Below, one piece after another: positions 44,982 to 53,459 of a stretch of DNA of 64,000 nt. The DNA is taken from contig PYIZ01000043.1 in NCBI GenBank assembly GCA_003635265.1, forward strand, positions 141,707-205,706, written 5' to 3'. The position numbers and the translations under genes were made by a program. Source of the stretch: Candidatus Poribacteria bacterium. GTDB lineage: Bacteria > Poribacteria > WGA-4E > PCPOR2b. The first letter of the stretch is position 1, and each line of letters begins with the position of its first letter. The notes beneath the pieces are model-generated. The model was not told the origin of the DNA. It did not search any database and saw only the letters and a program-made list of their open reading frames with translations.

Positions 44982-45932
44982 TTATCCGGTCTCTCGCTTG
45001 AAGGACTCGTACAAATCTGGAACGCCCGCCTCGTAGGGATCTCCATCGTGGGCGACCACCCGAATCGCTAAGTCCACCTCTTCCCCACGGGACACATAGG
45101 TGGCTCCTTTGCGAAACGGGTTGACTCGGATGCTTCCATAGTCCCCCGCATACCAAGCCACATTCCCCATCGAAGGAAACTGGAAAACGGCAATGCCAAC
45201 GGTACGTCCTTGGGCATCCGTTCCGTAGTAATCAATCCAATCCGCATGCTGCCAACCCACGTCGTCGTCTCGTCGTCCTTCAGAATCCACAATACTGCCT
45301 GCCTGTTTCACACCGTTCCTATCTGCAACCCTTAGATGGTCAGCCACCCGAATTGTGAAATATCCGTGCCGTGACGGTCCCAAGCGGATATCCCACTCCG
45401 TCGGCCTGAGCTGCGACCGCACGTCGAGGATGTTGGCGACATCGCCCGGAAATACGCTGATGGTACGCATCTCTTCGGCAACAACGCGGCGATATTTCGG
45501 GGAGTACCCCTGTTCAGGTCCCTGCCATTGCATCCTTACAATGCACTCCAGATGCCCCTCGTTGAACTCGGTGCATTCGTTGTGCGTCATCGCCACGATG
45601 CGCCCCTCTCCCCTCCCACGCATGTCGGGCTCGTTGGTGTAGAAGCACATACTGGAATCTTCAAACCGTCCAGCGGCGGAGGTCTGGTATGTAAAGAAGT
45701 AGTCGTTCCCCACGGTAATGGATTGGTGGAAGGGGTGGTCGCTGGTTGGTCTTTCGTTCGTAACAGCAACCCCCGACGGTGTTATCACCGGATAGACGTA
45801 GCAGCGGCGAGAAGATTGGTTGAAGCCGGTGATGCGTTTGCCTTTCCAACTAACGTTCAAAAGTCGAACCGGATCATCCATCCAGTCGTTCGGAACGGAT
45901 ATGTCTGAACTCTCCACCGAAAAATACTTCAT
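44982..45932 (-). CDS. DUF6807 (PmoA-like) protein
   Basis: 316 residues matching the DUF6807 / 'PmoA family' type: 'RPTSDHPFHQSITVGND' near the start, 'YGTDAQGRTVGIAVFQFP' and 'NPFRKGATYVSRGEEVDLAIRVVAHDG' toward the end. Despite the name used in databases, it is not related to methane monooxygenase. The fold is thought to be beta-rich and its role may be in carbohydrate use; that is not proved. It is first in a two-gene minus-strand unit with the dioxygenase. A promoter for the opposite direction lies beyond its start. Confidence 0.85.
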   Translation of the reverse strand: MKYFSVESSDISVPNDWMDDPVRLLNVSWKGKRITGFNQSSRRCYVYPVITPSGVAVTNERPTSDHPFHQSITVGNDYFFTYQTSAAGRFEDSSMCFYTNEPDMRGRGEGRIVAMTHNECTEFNEGHLECIVRMQWQGPEQGYSPKYRRVVAEEMRTISVFPGDVANILDVRSQLRPTEWDIRLGPSRHGYFTIRVADHLRVADRNGVKQAGSIVDSEGRRDDDVGWQHADWIDYYGTDAQGRTVGIAVFQFPSMGNVAWYAGDYGSIRVNPFRKGATYVSRGEEVDLAIRVVAHDGDPYEAGVPDLYESFKRETG

Positions 45933-45977
45933 AACGCTGCACTCCTATTGGTGAGGGACTTTCTACGGTTTTTGCAC

Positions 45978-46006
45978 TTGACGCGGTTTATAGGCAATGG
46001 TATAGT
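45978..46006 (+). promoter_or_regulatory. Promoter for the SDR operon
   Basis: TTGACG at 45978-45983 and TATAGT at 46001-46006, spaced 17 bases, on the plus strand. The SDR gene starts at 46130, leaving a leader of about 115 bases that includes a poly-A run. Confidence 0.55.
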
Positions 46007-46129
46007 AGATTATGTTAATTGTATCAGGTTTTGGGGATCTATTCAACAGCATTATATGCAAAAAAAACACGGGGTAAATCGCCCCGCTTCGCTCTTTATT
46101 ATAGATGCATTGTGAGGAGATATTTATAG

Positions 46130-46888
46130 ATGAGTTCAATTACGAAGGTTGCTATCGTAACGGGAGCAGGTTCTGGCATCGGCAGGCAGACATCGATCGC
46201 TCTGTCGCAGGAGAGCTATTCCGTCGTCTTGGCTGGCCGTCGCGTAGAGGCTTTGGAGGGAACTGCCAAGGAGACAGGAGCGGATAACTCACGCGTCCTC
46301 GTTGTACCGACAGATGTGGGGGATCACGCTTCCATCCAAAATTTGTTCGCCCGAACGAAGGAGACCTTTGGCAGACTTGACGTATTGTTTAATAATGCAG
46401 GCACTGGCGCACCACCTGAGCCGCTAGAGGATTTGACCTACGAGCAATGGAAAACGGTTGTAGACACCAACTTGACAGGCGCATTTCTGTGTACACAGGA
46501 AGCCTTCAAGATTATGAAGGACCAAGAGCCCAGAGGGGGACGCATTATCAATAACGGCTCTATATCGGCGCATACACCGCGGGTCAACTCCGCGCCCTAT
46601 ACTTCCACCAAACATGGGTTGACGGGGCTTACAAAGGCAACATCACTTGATGGACGTAAATACGATATTGCATGTGGTCAAATTGACATCGGTAACGCAG
46701 CGACCGAGAGAACAGACAGGATGGAAGTAGGTGTTCTACAACCAAATGGAACCGTCGCGGTTGAGCCAAGAATGGCTGTGGACGATGTAGCACGTGCGGT
46801 GGTGCACATGGCGAGTCTGCCGTTGGAGGCAAACGTGCTGTTCATGACCATCATGGCAACGAAGATGCCCTACGTTGGGCGGGGATAA
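46130..46888 (+). CDS. Short-chain dehydrogenase/reductase
   Basis: 252 residues of the classical SDR fold. NAD(P)-binding '[11 protein letters not shown]' (10-20), 'LFNNAG' and the catalytic Ser144, Tyr157 and Lys161 ('YTSTK') are all there. Substrate unknown; the downstream genes point to sugar or polyol oxidation. The start is preceded by 'GAGGAGATATTTATAG'. It is the first gene of a plus-strand run: SDR, SDR, isomerase. Confidence 0.88.
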   Translation: MSSITKVAIVTGAGSGIGRQTSIALSQESYSVVLAGRRVEALEGTAKETGADNSRVLVVPTDVGDHASIQNLFARTKETFGRLDVLFNNAGTGAPPEPLEDLTYEQWKTVVDTNLTGAFLCTQEAFKIMKDQEPRGGRIINNGSISAHTPRVNSAPYTSTKHGLTGLTKATSLDGRKYDIACGQIDIGNAATERTDRMEVGVLQPNGTVAVEPRMAVDDVARAVVHMASLPLEANVLFMTIMATKMPYVGRG

Positions 46889-46920
46889 CCTGAAGTGGGC
46901 ATTCAAAAATGGGAGACCTT

Positions 46921-47730
46921 ATGAATCCGAAACGATTGGAAGGACAAATTGCTTGGATTAGCGGCGGTGCCTCCGGCATGGGTGAAGCCACTGCCCAACT
47001 CTTCGCGAAGGAGGGAGCGAAGGTTGCTGTCGTAGATGTACAAGCAGAGCGCGGTCAGAAACTTGTCGAAGATATTACAACCAACGGCGGTGAAGCTATC
47101 TTCCACGAATGCGACGTTGCACAAGAAGAAGCGGTGCGCCAATCAATCGAACAAACGGTCGCACACTTCGGTGGCTTGCAGATTATTGTCAATTGCGCCG
47201 GGGTTGTCCACGTTGTAGCGCTGCACGAATACTCGGAGGAGGAGTGGGACCAACTGATGGGCGTCAACGTCAAAGCAATCTTCTTCTCTATCAAGCACGG
47301 ACACCCTCACCTGACTAAGAACCAACGCAGCTATATGGTGAACATCGGCTCGGTGGGCAGCTTCATAGGACAAGCCCTAACGCCGGCGTATATCACTTCC
47401 AAACACGCGGTGCTCGGACTGAGCAGATCTATCGCACTCGACTATGCTGCCGAAGGGCTGCGTTGTAACTGCGTCTGCCCCGGAATTACCGATACCCCGA
47501 TGTTACGCTACCATCTGAGCACGACTCCCGATCCAGAAGCCACGCTTGCGAACCGCCTCCGCCGTGTGCCGATAGGCGTTGCCATCACGCCGATGGACAT
47601 CGCCAGAGCGGTACGTTATCTCTCCTGTGAGGACTCCGCCGGCGTAACTGGCACATCGCTGGCGGTAGATGGGGCATATATCACACCCGCTGAGTGGGAA
47701 ACTGTAGGACAAACGAAATTTATGGAGTAA
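46921..47730 (+). CDS. Short-chain dehydrogenase/reductase
   Basis: 269 residues, a second classical SDR. 'WISGGASGMGEATA' binds the cofactor, 'IIVNCAGVV' follows, and the catalytic set is Ser144, Tyr157 and Lys161 ('YITSK'). 'VCPGITDTPMLRY' and 'SAGVTGTSLAVDGAY' are the usual C-terminal marks. I use ATG 46921 with GGGAGA upstream; ATG 46909 is possible. It begins 32 bases after the first SDR and lies 2 bases before the isomerase start, so the three are probably one operon. Confidence 0.88.
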   Translation: MNPKRLEGQIAWISGGASGMGEATAQLFAKEGAKVAVVDVQAERGQKLVEDITTNGGEAIFHECDVAQEEAVRQSIEQTVAHFGGLQIIVNCAGVVHVVALHEYSEEEWDQLMGVNVKAIFFSIKHGHPHLTKNQRSYMVNIGSVGSFIGQALTPAYITSKHAVLGLSRSIALDYAAEGLRCNCVCPGITDTPMLRYHLSTTPDPEATLANRLRRVPIGVAITPMDIARAVRYLSCEDSAGVTGTSLAVDGAYITPAEWETVGQTKFME

Positions 47731-47732
47731 TC

Positions 47733-48572
47733 ATGCCACTTAAACTTGCCTGTGCTGACTTTACCTTTCCGCTGTTATCTCATGAGAATGCCCTTCAACT
47801 CATCGCCATGTTGGAGTTCAAAGGTGTGGATATCGGTCTGTTTGAGGAACGTTCTCATCTTCGGCCTTCCCGCGAGTTCGAGAATGTTACCCAATCTGCA
47901 CGACAATTGAAAAAGAAATTAGATACTTGGGGACTTGAGGCTGCCGATATATTTCTTCAAATGGGGTTGGATTTCAAGTCCCATGCAGTCAACCACCCCG
48001 AAGCCTCGCAGCGGGAGAAGGCTCACGATTGGTTCATCAAAGCCCTTGATTACGCCGCCGAGTGTGAGTGTGAGCATGTGACGGGATTGCCCGGCGCCCA
48101 CTTCGAGACAGAATCATACGATGACTCCTTTGCCCGCGCGGTTGATGAACTAAACTGGCGAGTCAATCAAGCCAAGACGCGCGGCATCGTCTACGGTGTC
48201 GAAGCCCACATCGGATCCCTCGTTCCACAGCCGGAACTGGCGGAGAAGCTGATGCAGCAGGTCCCCGGCTTGACCCTGACCTTAGATTACGCTCACTTCA
48301 CGCGGATCGGCTTGCCGGACGCGACTGTGGAGCCGTTGGTCAAATACGCAAGCCACTTCCACGTAAGAGGTGCTCGCAATGAACGGCTGCAAGAGACCTT
48401 TGCCAATAACACAATTGATTTCAAACGGATTTTGGAAGTTGCACAGGCGAATGGATATGGTGGTTGGTTCGGAGTTGAGTATGTCTGGACAGAATGGGAG
48501 AACTGTAACGCGTGTGACAACCTGTCAGAGACGATTCTGTTCCGGGACTTTGTTCAGTCACTGGCTAGCTGA
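47733..48572 (+). CDS. Sugar phosphate isomerase/epimerase (TIM barrel)
   Basis: 279 residues, the third such barrel in the window. 'MLEFKGVDIGLFEERSH' and 'YGVEAHIGSLV' supply the early Glu residues, 'LTLDYAHF' an Asp/His pair, 'HFHVRGA' a His and 'GGWFGVEYVWTEWENC' the last Glu. Start ATG 47733, with GGAG five bases before, directly after the SDR stop. Substrate unknown. Being coupled to two dehydrogenases suggests a short oxidation/isomerisation route for a sugar or polyol. Confidence 0.86.
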   Translation: MPLKLACADFTFPLLSHENALQLIAMLEFKGVDIGLFEERSHLRPSREFENVTQSARQLKKKLDTWGLEAADIFLQMGLDFKSHAVNHPEASQREKAHDWFIKALDYAAECECEHVTGLPGAHFETESYDDSFARAVDELNWRVNQAKTRGIVYGVEAHIGSLVPQPELAEKLMQQVPGLTLTLDYAHFTRIGLPDATVEPLVKYASHFHVRGARNERLQETFANNTIDFKRILEVAQANGYGGWFGVEYVWTEWENCNACDNLSETILFRDFVQSLAS

Positions 48573-48586
48573 CGATTATTTTATAT

Positions 48587-48649
48587 AGACATTAAAAGTA
48601 GTAGGCACACGCCGTGTGCCGTAACTCCGCGAACCCCGATTTATCGGGG
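48587..48649. repeat. Second copy of the AGTAGTAGGCACAC repeat
   Basis: AGACATTAAAAGTAGTAGG followed by the GGCACACGCCGTGTGCC hairpin and GTAACTCC matches 9852-9930, here with a single AGTAGTAGGCAC unit. A second hairpin CCCCGATTTATCGGGG (48634-48649) is attached. Confidence 0.8.
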
Positions 48650-48710
48650 CTCATTCAAAGCATCTAATTAATTCTAAAATCTACCATAATTTACAAAAAG
48701 GAGAGTAAAA

Positions 48711-49031
48711 ATGTATTCAATCGGTTTATCCATGCAGCTAAAACCCGGAAGTTACGAGGGATACAAAGAAGCCCACGATAATCTCTGGCCCGAAATTGCA
48801 AAAAGTATGGACGATAACAGTGTGAGTATGTCGATCTATCGCTTAGGAGACCGTCTATTTTTGCACGCGGTTGCACCGTCTGAGGCGGATTGGCTCAAGA
48901 GCCGCGAAGATCCCGCACTGGAGCGATGGTCTGAGTATATGGGAAACTACCTTGCAACGGATGATGAGGGCAACATCATTTTTGATACATTGCCGGAGGC
49001 GTTCGCATTCGGTATGTTCAAATCGGAATAG
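48711..49031 (+). CDS. rhaM: L-rhamnose mutarotase
   Basis: 106-residue RhaM/YiiL-type mutarotase that interconverts the anomers of L-rhamnose (or a related sugar). 'LKPGSYEGYKEAHDNLWPEI', 'MSIYRLGDRLFLHAV' and 'LERWSEYM' match the family. AAAGGAG lies 7 bases before the ATG. It ends four bases before the convergent PLP-enzyme stop. No other rhamnose gene is adjacent, so the substrate is only inferred. Confidence 0.9.
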   Translation: MYSIGLSMQLKPGSYEGYKEAHDNLWPEIAKSMDDNSVSMSIYRLGDRLFLHAVAPSEADWLKSREDPALERWSEYMGNYLATDDEGNIIFDTLPEAFAFGMFKSE

Positions 49032-49035
49032 GGAT

Positions 49036-50151
49036 TTAGCCGATCTGAGCCAACACCACTTTACATCGTTCTGCTACAATCTGTTCCTGCCCCGGTTGTA
49101 GGTTATGGGGATTGATCGTTACGCTATCCTCAGTGAAGTGTTGACCAACGACAATAGCCGGCTCGCCCGCTTCCAGTGCTTCTGCTATCATTGGTCGCGT
49201 GAAGTCAGCCTCTGCCTCTGGACGGATGTATAGCAGCGGAATCGTATACGTCTCCGACTTGGTGAACCGTCCAACGGTTATATTCGGAATCCCCTGTAAT
49301 GCTGCCTCGATGTAGTCCAGTTGAGCCGTCCACCGAGCGATATCGGCTTCGTGATCTCTCGCCAAGTAGAGTTCCAGTGCCTTCATAAACCCAATCATTT
49401 CCTCCCTGCTCACCTTCATGGGTCGCCCGACGGTGGCGAATGGGACACCGTTGGCAGCGCACCCCGCAATGAGGTCTTTTCGCCCGATGACCAGCCCGGT
49501 GGATTGCGGTCCCATGATACTCTTACCGCCACTGAAGATAATAAGATCAGCACCCGCCTCCCAGAAACGGGTCAAGGTCGAAACCGGTGGACACTCCGAC
49601 GCTGCGTCCACAACTACAGGCACAGAAGCTGCCCTCCCCATCGCTACAACTTCATCTAGTGGCACAGACGCTGGGTGGTTCATGACGGTTGCCATGAAGA
49701 AGATAGCTGCGGTATTCTCATTGATGGCACGGCGCATCTCTTCAGTCGGCGGTGTCCCCTGATCATCAATTTCAATCAACGTCCCCCCAGCCACACGAAT
49801 CGCTTGATCATACGCAATTCGATGTATCTTTTGGATGATGACCTCATGTTTCATCCCAGTCGTATCTGGCAGCTGTGTAATCTTGGCGGGGTCGGTCCCA
49901 ACCATACAGGCAGCGGTGGTCAGCACCAACCCACAGGCGGCACTTGATGTTACATACGCTGCCTCTACTTCAAGCATGGCAGCAATCCTTTCACCAACCT
50001 TCTTCTGCACTTCATCCAAATGACAGAACTGTTGAGATGCGCCGCGCATACTGTCTAATACTTCCGGTGCCATCAGGGAGCCGCCGTACCGGGTGACAGT
50101 ACCCGCTGCATTGATTAGGGTACGGACGCCTAATTCGTCATAAATGCTCAT
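49036..50151 (-). CDS. SelA/DgaE-like PLP-dependent enzyme
   Basis: 371 residues of the fold-type I PLP family that includes SelA and DgaE (D-glucosaminate-6-phosphate ammonia-lyase). 'RTLINAAGTVTRYGGSLMAPEVL' at the start, 'VVVDAASE' (Asp182 to the pyridine N) and Lys210 in 'FSGGKSIMGPQSTGLV' for the Schiff base are visible. True SelA is about 450-470 residues with an N-terminal domain and 'INATGVVLHTNLGR'. This protein lacks those, so I call it DgaE-like: a lyase or ammonia-lyase on an amino-sugar acid. An annotation as selenium transferase would be wrong on present evidence. Confidence 0.82.
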   Translation of the reverse strand: MSIYDELGVRTLINAAGTVTRYGGSLMAPEVLDSMRGASQQFCHLDEVQKKVGERIAAMLEVEAAYVTSSAACGLVLTTAACMVGTDPAKITQLPDTTGMKHEVIIQKIHRIAYDQAIRVAGGTLIEIDDQGTPPTEEMRRAINENTAAIFFMATVMNHPASVPLDEVVAMGRAASVPVVVDAASECPPVSTLTRFWEAGADLIIFSGGKSIMGPQSTGLVIGRKDLIAGCAANGVPFATVGRPMKVSREEMIGFMKALELYLARDHEADIARWTAQLDYIEAALQGIPNITVGRFTKSETYTIPLLYIRPEAEADFTRPMIAEALEAGEPAIVVGQHFTEDSVTINPHNLQPGQEQIVAERCKVVLAQIG

Positions 50152-50234
50152 CGTTGAATCCTTTACGTTTGTTAGCCGAAATTCTCGGCAGGAAATTTAT
50201 AACTCGGTGATGTAAGTTGCTAAAAGTGCGTCAT

Positions 50235-50453
50235 TCAACATTTGACCACTCCCGACTTGTCGGTTCCGTTGCACGAGAATCCCGATGAATCGGGAGATTC
50301 TCGCTCTGCGGAACGAAGCCATGCTTCGATTTCCTTCGGTAACCCCTGGTATCCATGGAGCGTACTATCTGCGCTACTTGACCGGATTAATTCTTTCGTC
50401 TCGGTGCTGATAGCCAGCCCTGTCTCCTGTTGTTGCGTAACCAATTCGTTCAT
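50235..50453 (-). pseudogene. Truncated tyrosine-recombinase N-terminal fragment
   Basis: The 72-residue frame starts with a good ribosome site (AGGAGG, 8 bases) and reads 'ETKELIRSSSADSTLHGYQGL' then 'EIEAWLRSAER', which resembles the start of phage-integrase core-binding domains. It then runs into a palindromic repeat (CGAGAATCTCCCGATTCATCGGG) and stops. The catalytic part is absent. The region between the PLP gene and this start (50152-50234) shows no gene. Confidence 0.5.
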
Positions 50454-50468
50454 GAAATACCCCTCCTG

Positions 50469-50837
50469 TTAAGGTGCTTTCCACTTTATCTCCCCTGCTT
50501 CATCGTAGATCTTTATACCATTGAGTAATGGAGATTTTGCTATCGCTACTAGGGCATTAGGGTAGAACTGCGGTTTTGATGCAAATGCAGACAACTCAAT
50601 AGCAGTCTTCCCATCCTCATCAAGGATAATCACTCCGTTTCCTTCCTCCATACTGACTACAATAATCCCTTCGTTGCCATTTTTATCAACCACCGTGAGC
50701 TTGGAACACCGAATCTCATCAAACACCCCATTGCTTTGTGCAATCAAAGGCGGTGAAACAATCGCCCCGACCGCAAGCCCAACCAGCATAATCACTGCAC
50801 CTAATGCCATATATCCCACCTTCTGCTTGTGGTTCAT
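50469..50837 (-). CDS. Small anchored protein with beta-rich domain, unknown function
   Basis: 122 residues: a membrane anchor (about 8-30, 'MALGAVIMLVGLAVGAIVSPP') and an exported beta-rich part with 'CSKLTVVDKNGNEGIIVVSMEEGN' and 'IYDEAGEIKW'. 'VVDKNGNEGI' followed by strands is a pattern I associate with lineage-specific proteins of this kind; the function is unknown. The gene lies immediately downstream of the secreted-protein gene (21 bases) on the same strand, so they are probably expressed together. Confidence 0.75.
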   Translation of the reverse strand: MNHKQKVGYMALGAVIMLVGLAVGAIVSPPLIAQSNGVFDEIRCSKLTVVDKNGNEGIIVVSMEEGNGVIILDEDGKTAIELSAFASKPQFYPNALVAIAKSPLLNGIKIYDEAGEIKWKAP

Positions 50838-50858
50838 CTTAAATCCTCCTGTAGCGTT

Positions 50859-51728
50859 TTATTCGCCTTTCAACGCTTTATCCAAATGTTTAGGGAGCAT
50901 GACGAATTTGCTTTTGAAGACCATTTCATATTTCGCCCGGCTCGATTTCCGCGTCAAGATGATAAGGTTGTAGGTGCGGTATGTCGCGTCGATGGCAGCG
51001 ACCGCTTCGTGAAACAGAATATCTTCAGTCCCGTCACCATTAAAGTCCGCCCGGACCACTTCAGTTAAGCGTTGCTTCAATCCATCGTCTTTACAAACGA
51101 ACTTGTGGGGGGTATTCTCGATGACTTCGAGTTCTCCCTTTTCCGCTTGGTCATGATAGGTTTCATTCTCAATGTCGCGTCCGTATGTCTGCTCATAATC
51201 GCTCACGATAGGAAACAGTTTAAGTGGCAGTAACGTGAGATCAAACAGTTCTTGGTTACGGGTCGGCAGGAAACTCCGTTTATGGCGGGTCGCTTTTTGA
51301 AGTAAGTTAAGCGTTCCACATGAATACTTGAAATATGATGCCACTCCGATCTCCCAGGTTCCGTCGGGGGCGTAGCCAGCCAAGAGTGCATCATCATATT
51401 CTTTGCACGTTCTGACCTGAATCTTTTCTTCTCCTTTCCGTCCTTTCCGTAGTGTTATGCCCTCATCAAAAAGTTGCTGGTTTAGCGTTCCCTTTCCAAT
51501 ATCAATCTCCCGCATTGCCAGAATCGGTCGATTTCGGAGTTTTTCGATATTGGCTTTTGTGATGAAGTTTACCGTGCGTGGACGGTCAACGAACTTTAAC
51601 GGCTTGGTCAGTTCAAAGGTAATATCCTCTGTTTTCTTTGGGTCCACCTTTGCTTCTTGTGCAAATGCGGTGATTGTCAATGCGAACAAATAACTGAGTG
51701 CGATATAAAACGGACGATTCGATTTCAT
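50859..51728 (-). CDS. Secreted protein with a calcium-binding-like loop, unknown function
   Basis: 289 residues. Signal peptide about 1-23 ('ALSYLFALTITAFA-QEA'). Near the C-terminus 'VRADFNGDGTEDILFHEAVA' contains the Asp-rich FG-GAP-like calcium loop DFNGDGTED. Only a few Cys are seen ('CKEYDD', 'YSCGTL', 'FVCKDD'), possibly paired. No enzyme motif. The protein may be a periplasmic or surface beta-protein. First gene of a pair with the small anchored protein. Confidence 0.75.
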   Translation of the reverse strand: MKSNRPFYIALSYLFALTITAFAQEAKVDPKKTEDITFELTKPLKFVDRPRTVNFITKANIEKLRNRPILAMREIDIGKGTLNQQLFDEGITLRKGRKGEEKIQVRTCKEYDDALLAGYAPDGTWEIGVASYFKYSCGTLNLLQKATRHKRSFLPTRNQELFDLTLLPLKLFPIVSDYEQTYGRDIENETYHDQAEKGELEVIENTPHKFVCKDDGLKQRLTEVVRADFNGDGTEDILFHEAVAAIDATYRTYNLIILTRKSSRAKYEMVFKSKFVMLPKHLDKALKGE

Positions 51729-51857
51729 GATAATCTCCAGATCAGCGATAGAGTTGTGTAAGAATTAATACCGAAACTTATTATAACGCAAGTTGCTAGA
51801 CAACGTGCAGGTCGAGTTTTCATGCCCGACATCCATCAGAAATAACCAAATGTATGA

Positions 51858-52056
51858 CACACATGTCGCCCCGCTGGGGCTTGGGGATATGGAATTTCGG
51901 AATTACTATACACATATCGCCCCTCTGGGGCTTTAGAGATCGGGCAAGTCGCTTTGGATTCCGATTTATCGGGGATGCCCGACCTACGGATGTGGTGTGT
52001 TTTAATACATATATCGCTCCACCCCGATAAGATCGGGATTCAGAACAACTGGAGCG
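51858..52056. repeat. Array of 'GCCCC..GGGGC' hairpins with nested repeats
   Basis: ACACATGTCGCCCCGCTGGG and CACATATCGCCCCTCTGGGG carry hairpins GCCCC-GCT-GGGGC (51868-51880) and GCCCC-TCT-GGGGC (51919-51931), 51 bases apart. A third unit (TCGCTCC at 52014-52020, GGAGCG at 52051-52056) is split by a CCGATAAGATCGGG-type element in its loop. Another such element lies at 51959-51974. This fills the gap 51729-52154 with the MgtE remnant; there is no intact gene. Confidence 0.7.
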
Positions 52057-52060
52057 AAAG

Positions 52061-52166
52061 TCAGAAGAGAAAGATGCGGGCGATTATGAAGTAGAATAGG
52101 ATACCGAACACGTCAATCGAGGTGGTAACAAAGGGACCGGTGGCAATGGCGGGATCAATCCAAAGT
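52061..52166 (-). pseudogene. C-terminal remnant of an MgtE-type magnesium transporter
   Basis: Read on the minus strand in a frame different from aroC: '[21 protein letters not shown]' then 'FYFIIARIFLF' and a stop at 52061-52063. The run 'DPAxAxGPFVTT' is the signature of the last part of MgtE channels. Only ~35 residues are left and they abut the 3' end of aroC, so an older mgtE was lost through a deletion or rearrangement. Confidence 0.65.
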
Positions 52167-53237
52167 TTTTGCACGTTGTCGCAGAAAATGATCGACCAAT
52201 ACCAGCGCGGTCATCGCTTCGACCATTGCGGGTGCACGGGGCAAAACGCACGGATCATGCCGTCCGTGTGCCGATAGTGTGACAGGGTTCCCATCGCTGT
52301 CCACGGTTTCCTGTTCCTTGCGGATGGTCGCTGTCGGCTTGAAGGCGATCTGAAAAAGGATGTTTTCACCGTTTGAGATGCCACCCTGGGTCCCGCCGGA
52401 ATTATTTGTCCGAGTACGAATGCGCCCGTCGTCGTTGTAGAAGGGATCGTTGTGTTGTGAACCTGTGCCGACTACACCGCCAAAGCCGGAACCGATCTGG
52501 AAGCCCATCGTGGCTGGAAGGGACATCATCGCCTTTGCCAGATCCGCCTTGAGCTTGTCGAACACCGGTTCACCGAGTCCCACGGGAACGTTCCGTGACA
52601 CCGATTCGATGATCCCGCCGAGGGAATCGCCATCCCGCCTCGCCTGATCAATACATTCTGCCATCTTCTCACTGGCTCTGGGGTCTGGACATCGGACGAG
52701 GCTGGATTCAATCTCATCAAGCGTTACAGTGTCTGAATCGACCTCCGCTTGGATTGTATGGACCTGCTTGACATAAGCAAGAGTTTCCGTCCCACACTGC
52801 TCACGTAAAATCTGCTTTGCGATCGCGCCCGCTGCCACCCGTCCGATTGTCTCACGGGCGCTCGCTCTGCCACCGCCTTGCCAGTTACGGAGCCCGAACT
52901 TCTGTTGGTAGGTGAAATCCGCGTGGGAAGGTCGATACACATCCTTGAGGTGTTCGTAGGCGGAGGGTTTCGCATCTTTATTCCACACCAACATTGAGAT
53001 CGGCGATCCAAGTGTCTGCCCCTCAAAAACGCCGGACAAAATCTCCACCTGATCTTCCTCCTGACGTGAGGTTGTGAGATGGCTCTGTCCCGGTCGCCGT
53101 CGGTCAAGTTCCGCCTGAATGGTGCTGATATCTATTTTGAGTTGTGGTGGGCAGCCGTCGATCACGACGCCGATCGCTCCGCCGTGCGATTCGCCCCATG
53201 TTGTAATCCGAAAGAGATGACCAAAGGTATTTCCCAT
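52155..53237 (-). CDS. aroC: Chorismate synthase
   Basis: Last step of the shikimate pathway: EPSP to chorismate, needing reduced FMN. I start at ATG 53237 ('[19 protein letters not shown]'), the family N-terminus, with GGAG upstream; the in-frame ATG at 53342 adds 35 unrelated residues. 360 residues. '[16 protein letters not shown]', '[11 protein letters not shown]', '[10 protein letters not shown]', '[12 protein letters not shown]' and '[18 protein letters not shown]' are all family signatures. The 3' end overlaps the MgtE remnant, and the last 7 residues look non-conserved, so the C-terminus may have been altered by the same event. Confidence 0.95.
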   Translation of the reverse strand: MGNTFGHLFRITTWGESHGGAIGVVIDGCPPQLKIDISTIQAELDRRRPGQSHLTTSRQEEDQVEILSGVFEGQTLGSPISMLVWNKDAKPSAYEHLKDVYRPSHADFTYQQKFGLRNWQGGGRASARETIGRVAAGAIAKQILREQCGTETLAYVKQVHTIQAEVDSDTVTLDEIESSLVRCPDPRASEKMAECIDQARRDGDSLGGIIESVSRNVPVGLGEPVFDKLKADLAKAMMSLPATMGFQIGSGFGGVVGTGSQHNDPFYNDDGRIRTRTNNSGGTQGGISNGENILFQIAFKPTATIRKEQETVDSDGNPVTLSAHGRHDPCVLPRAPAMVEAMTALVLVDHFLRQRAKTLD

Positions 53238-53459
53238 TGCACTGCTCTCCAATCCAGTTTCGCATCGTTTACCCGTGGGCTCATTCACAGCCCAGCCAAA
53301 ATCCTTCCCCCGATGGAATTGGGACTTAAAACGACTTGACAAATCGGCGATGCATCCGTTAATCTAACCCCATCTGAGGCTTGGAAGCATTGATGCGAAT
53401 ACTCGGCAAATATAGCACATCCGCCCCTGAATATCAACCAAAAGTTCACGAAAGCAAAT

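Noticed and set aside
49036..50151. selA (L-seryl-tRNA(Sec) selenium transferase)
   Set aside because: The chain is too short and lacks the SelA start motif; it fits the DgaE-like branch better.
51858..52056. CRISPR-like array
   Set aside because: Units are hairpins with irregular spacing and varying sequence. There are no identical direct repeats with unique spacers and no cas genes.
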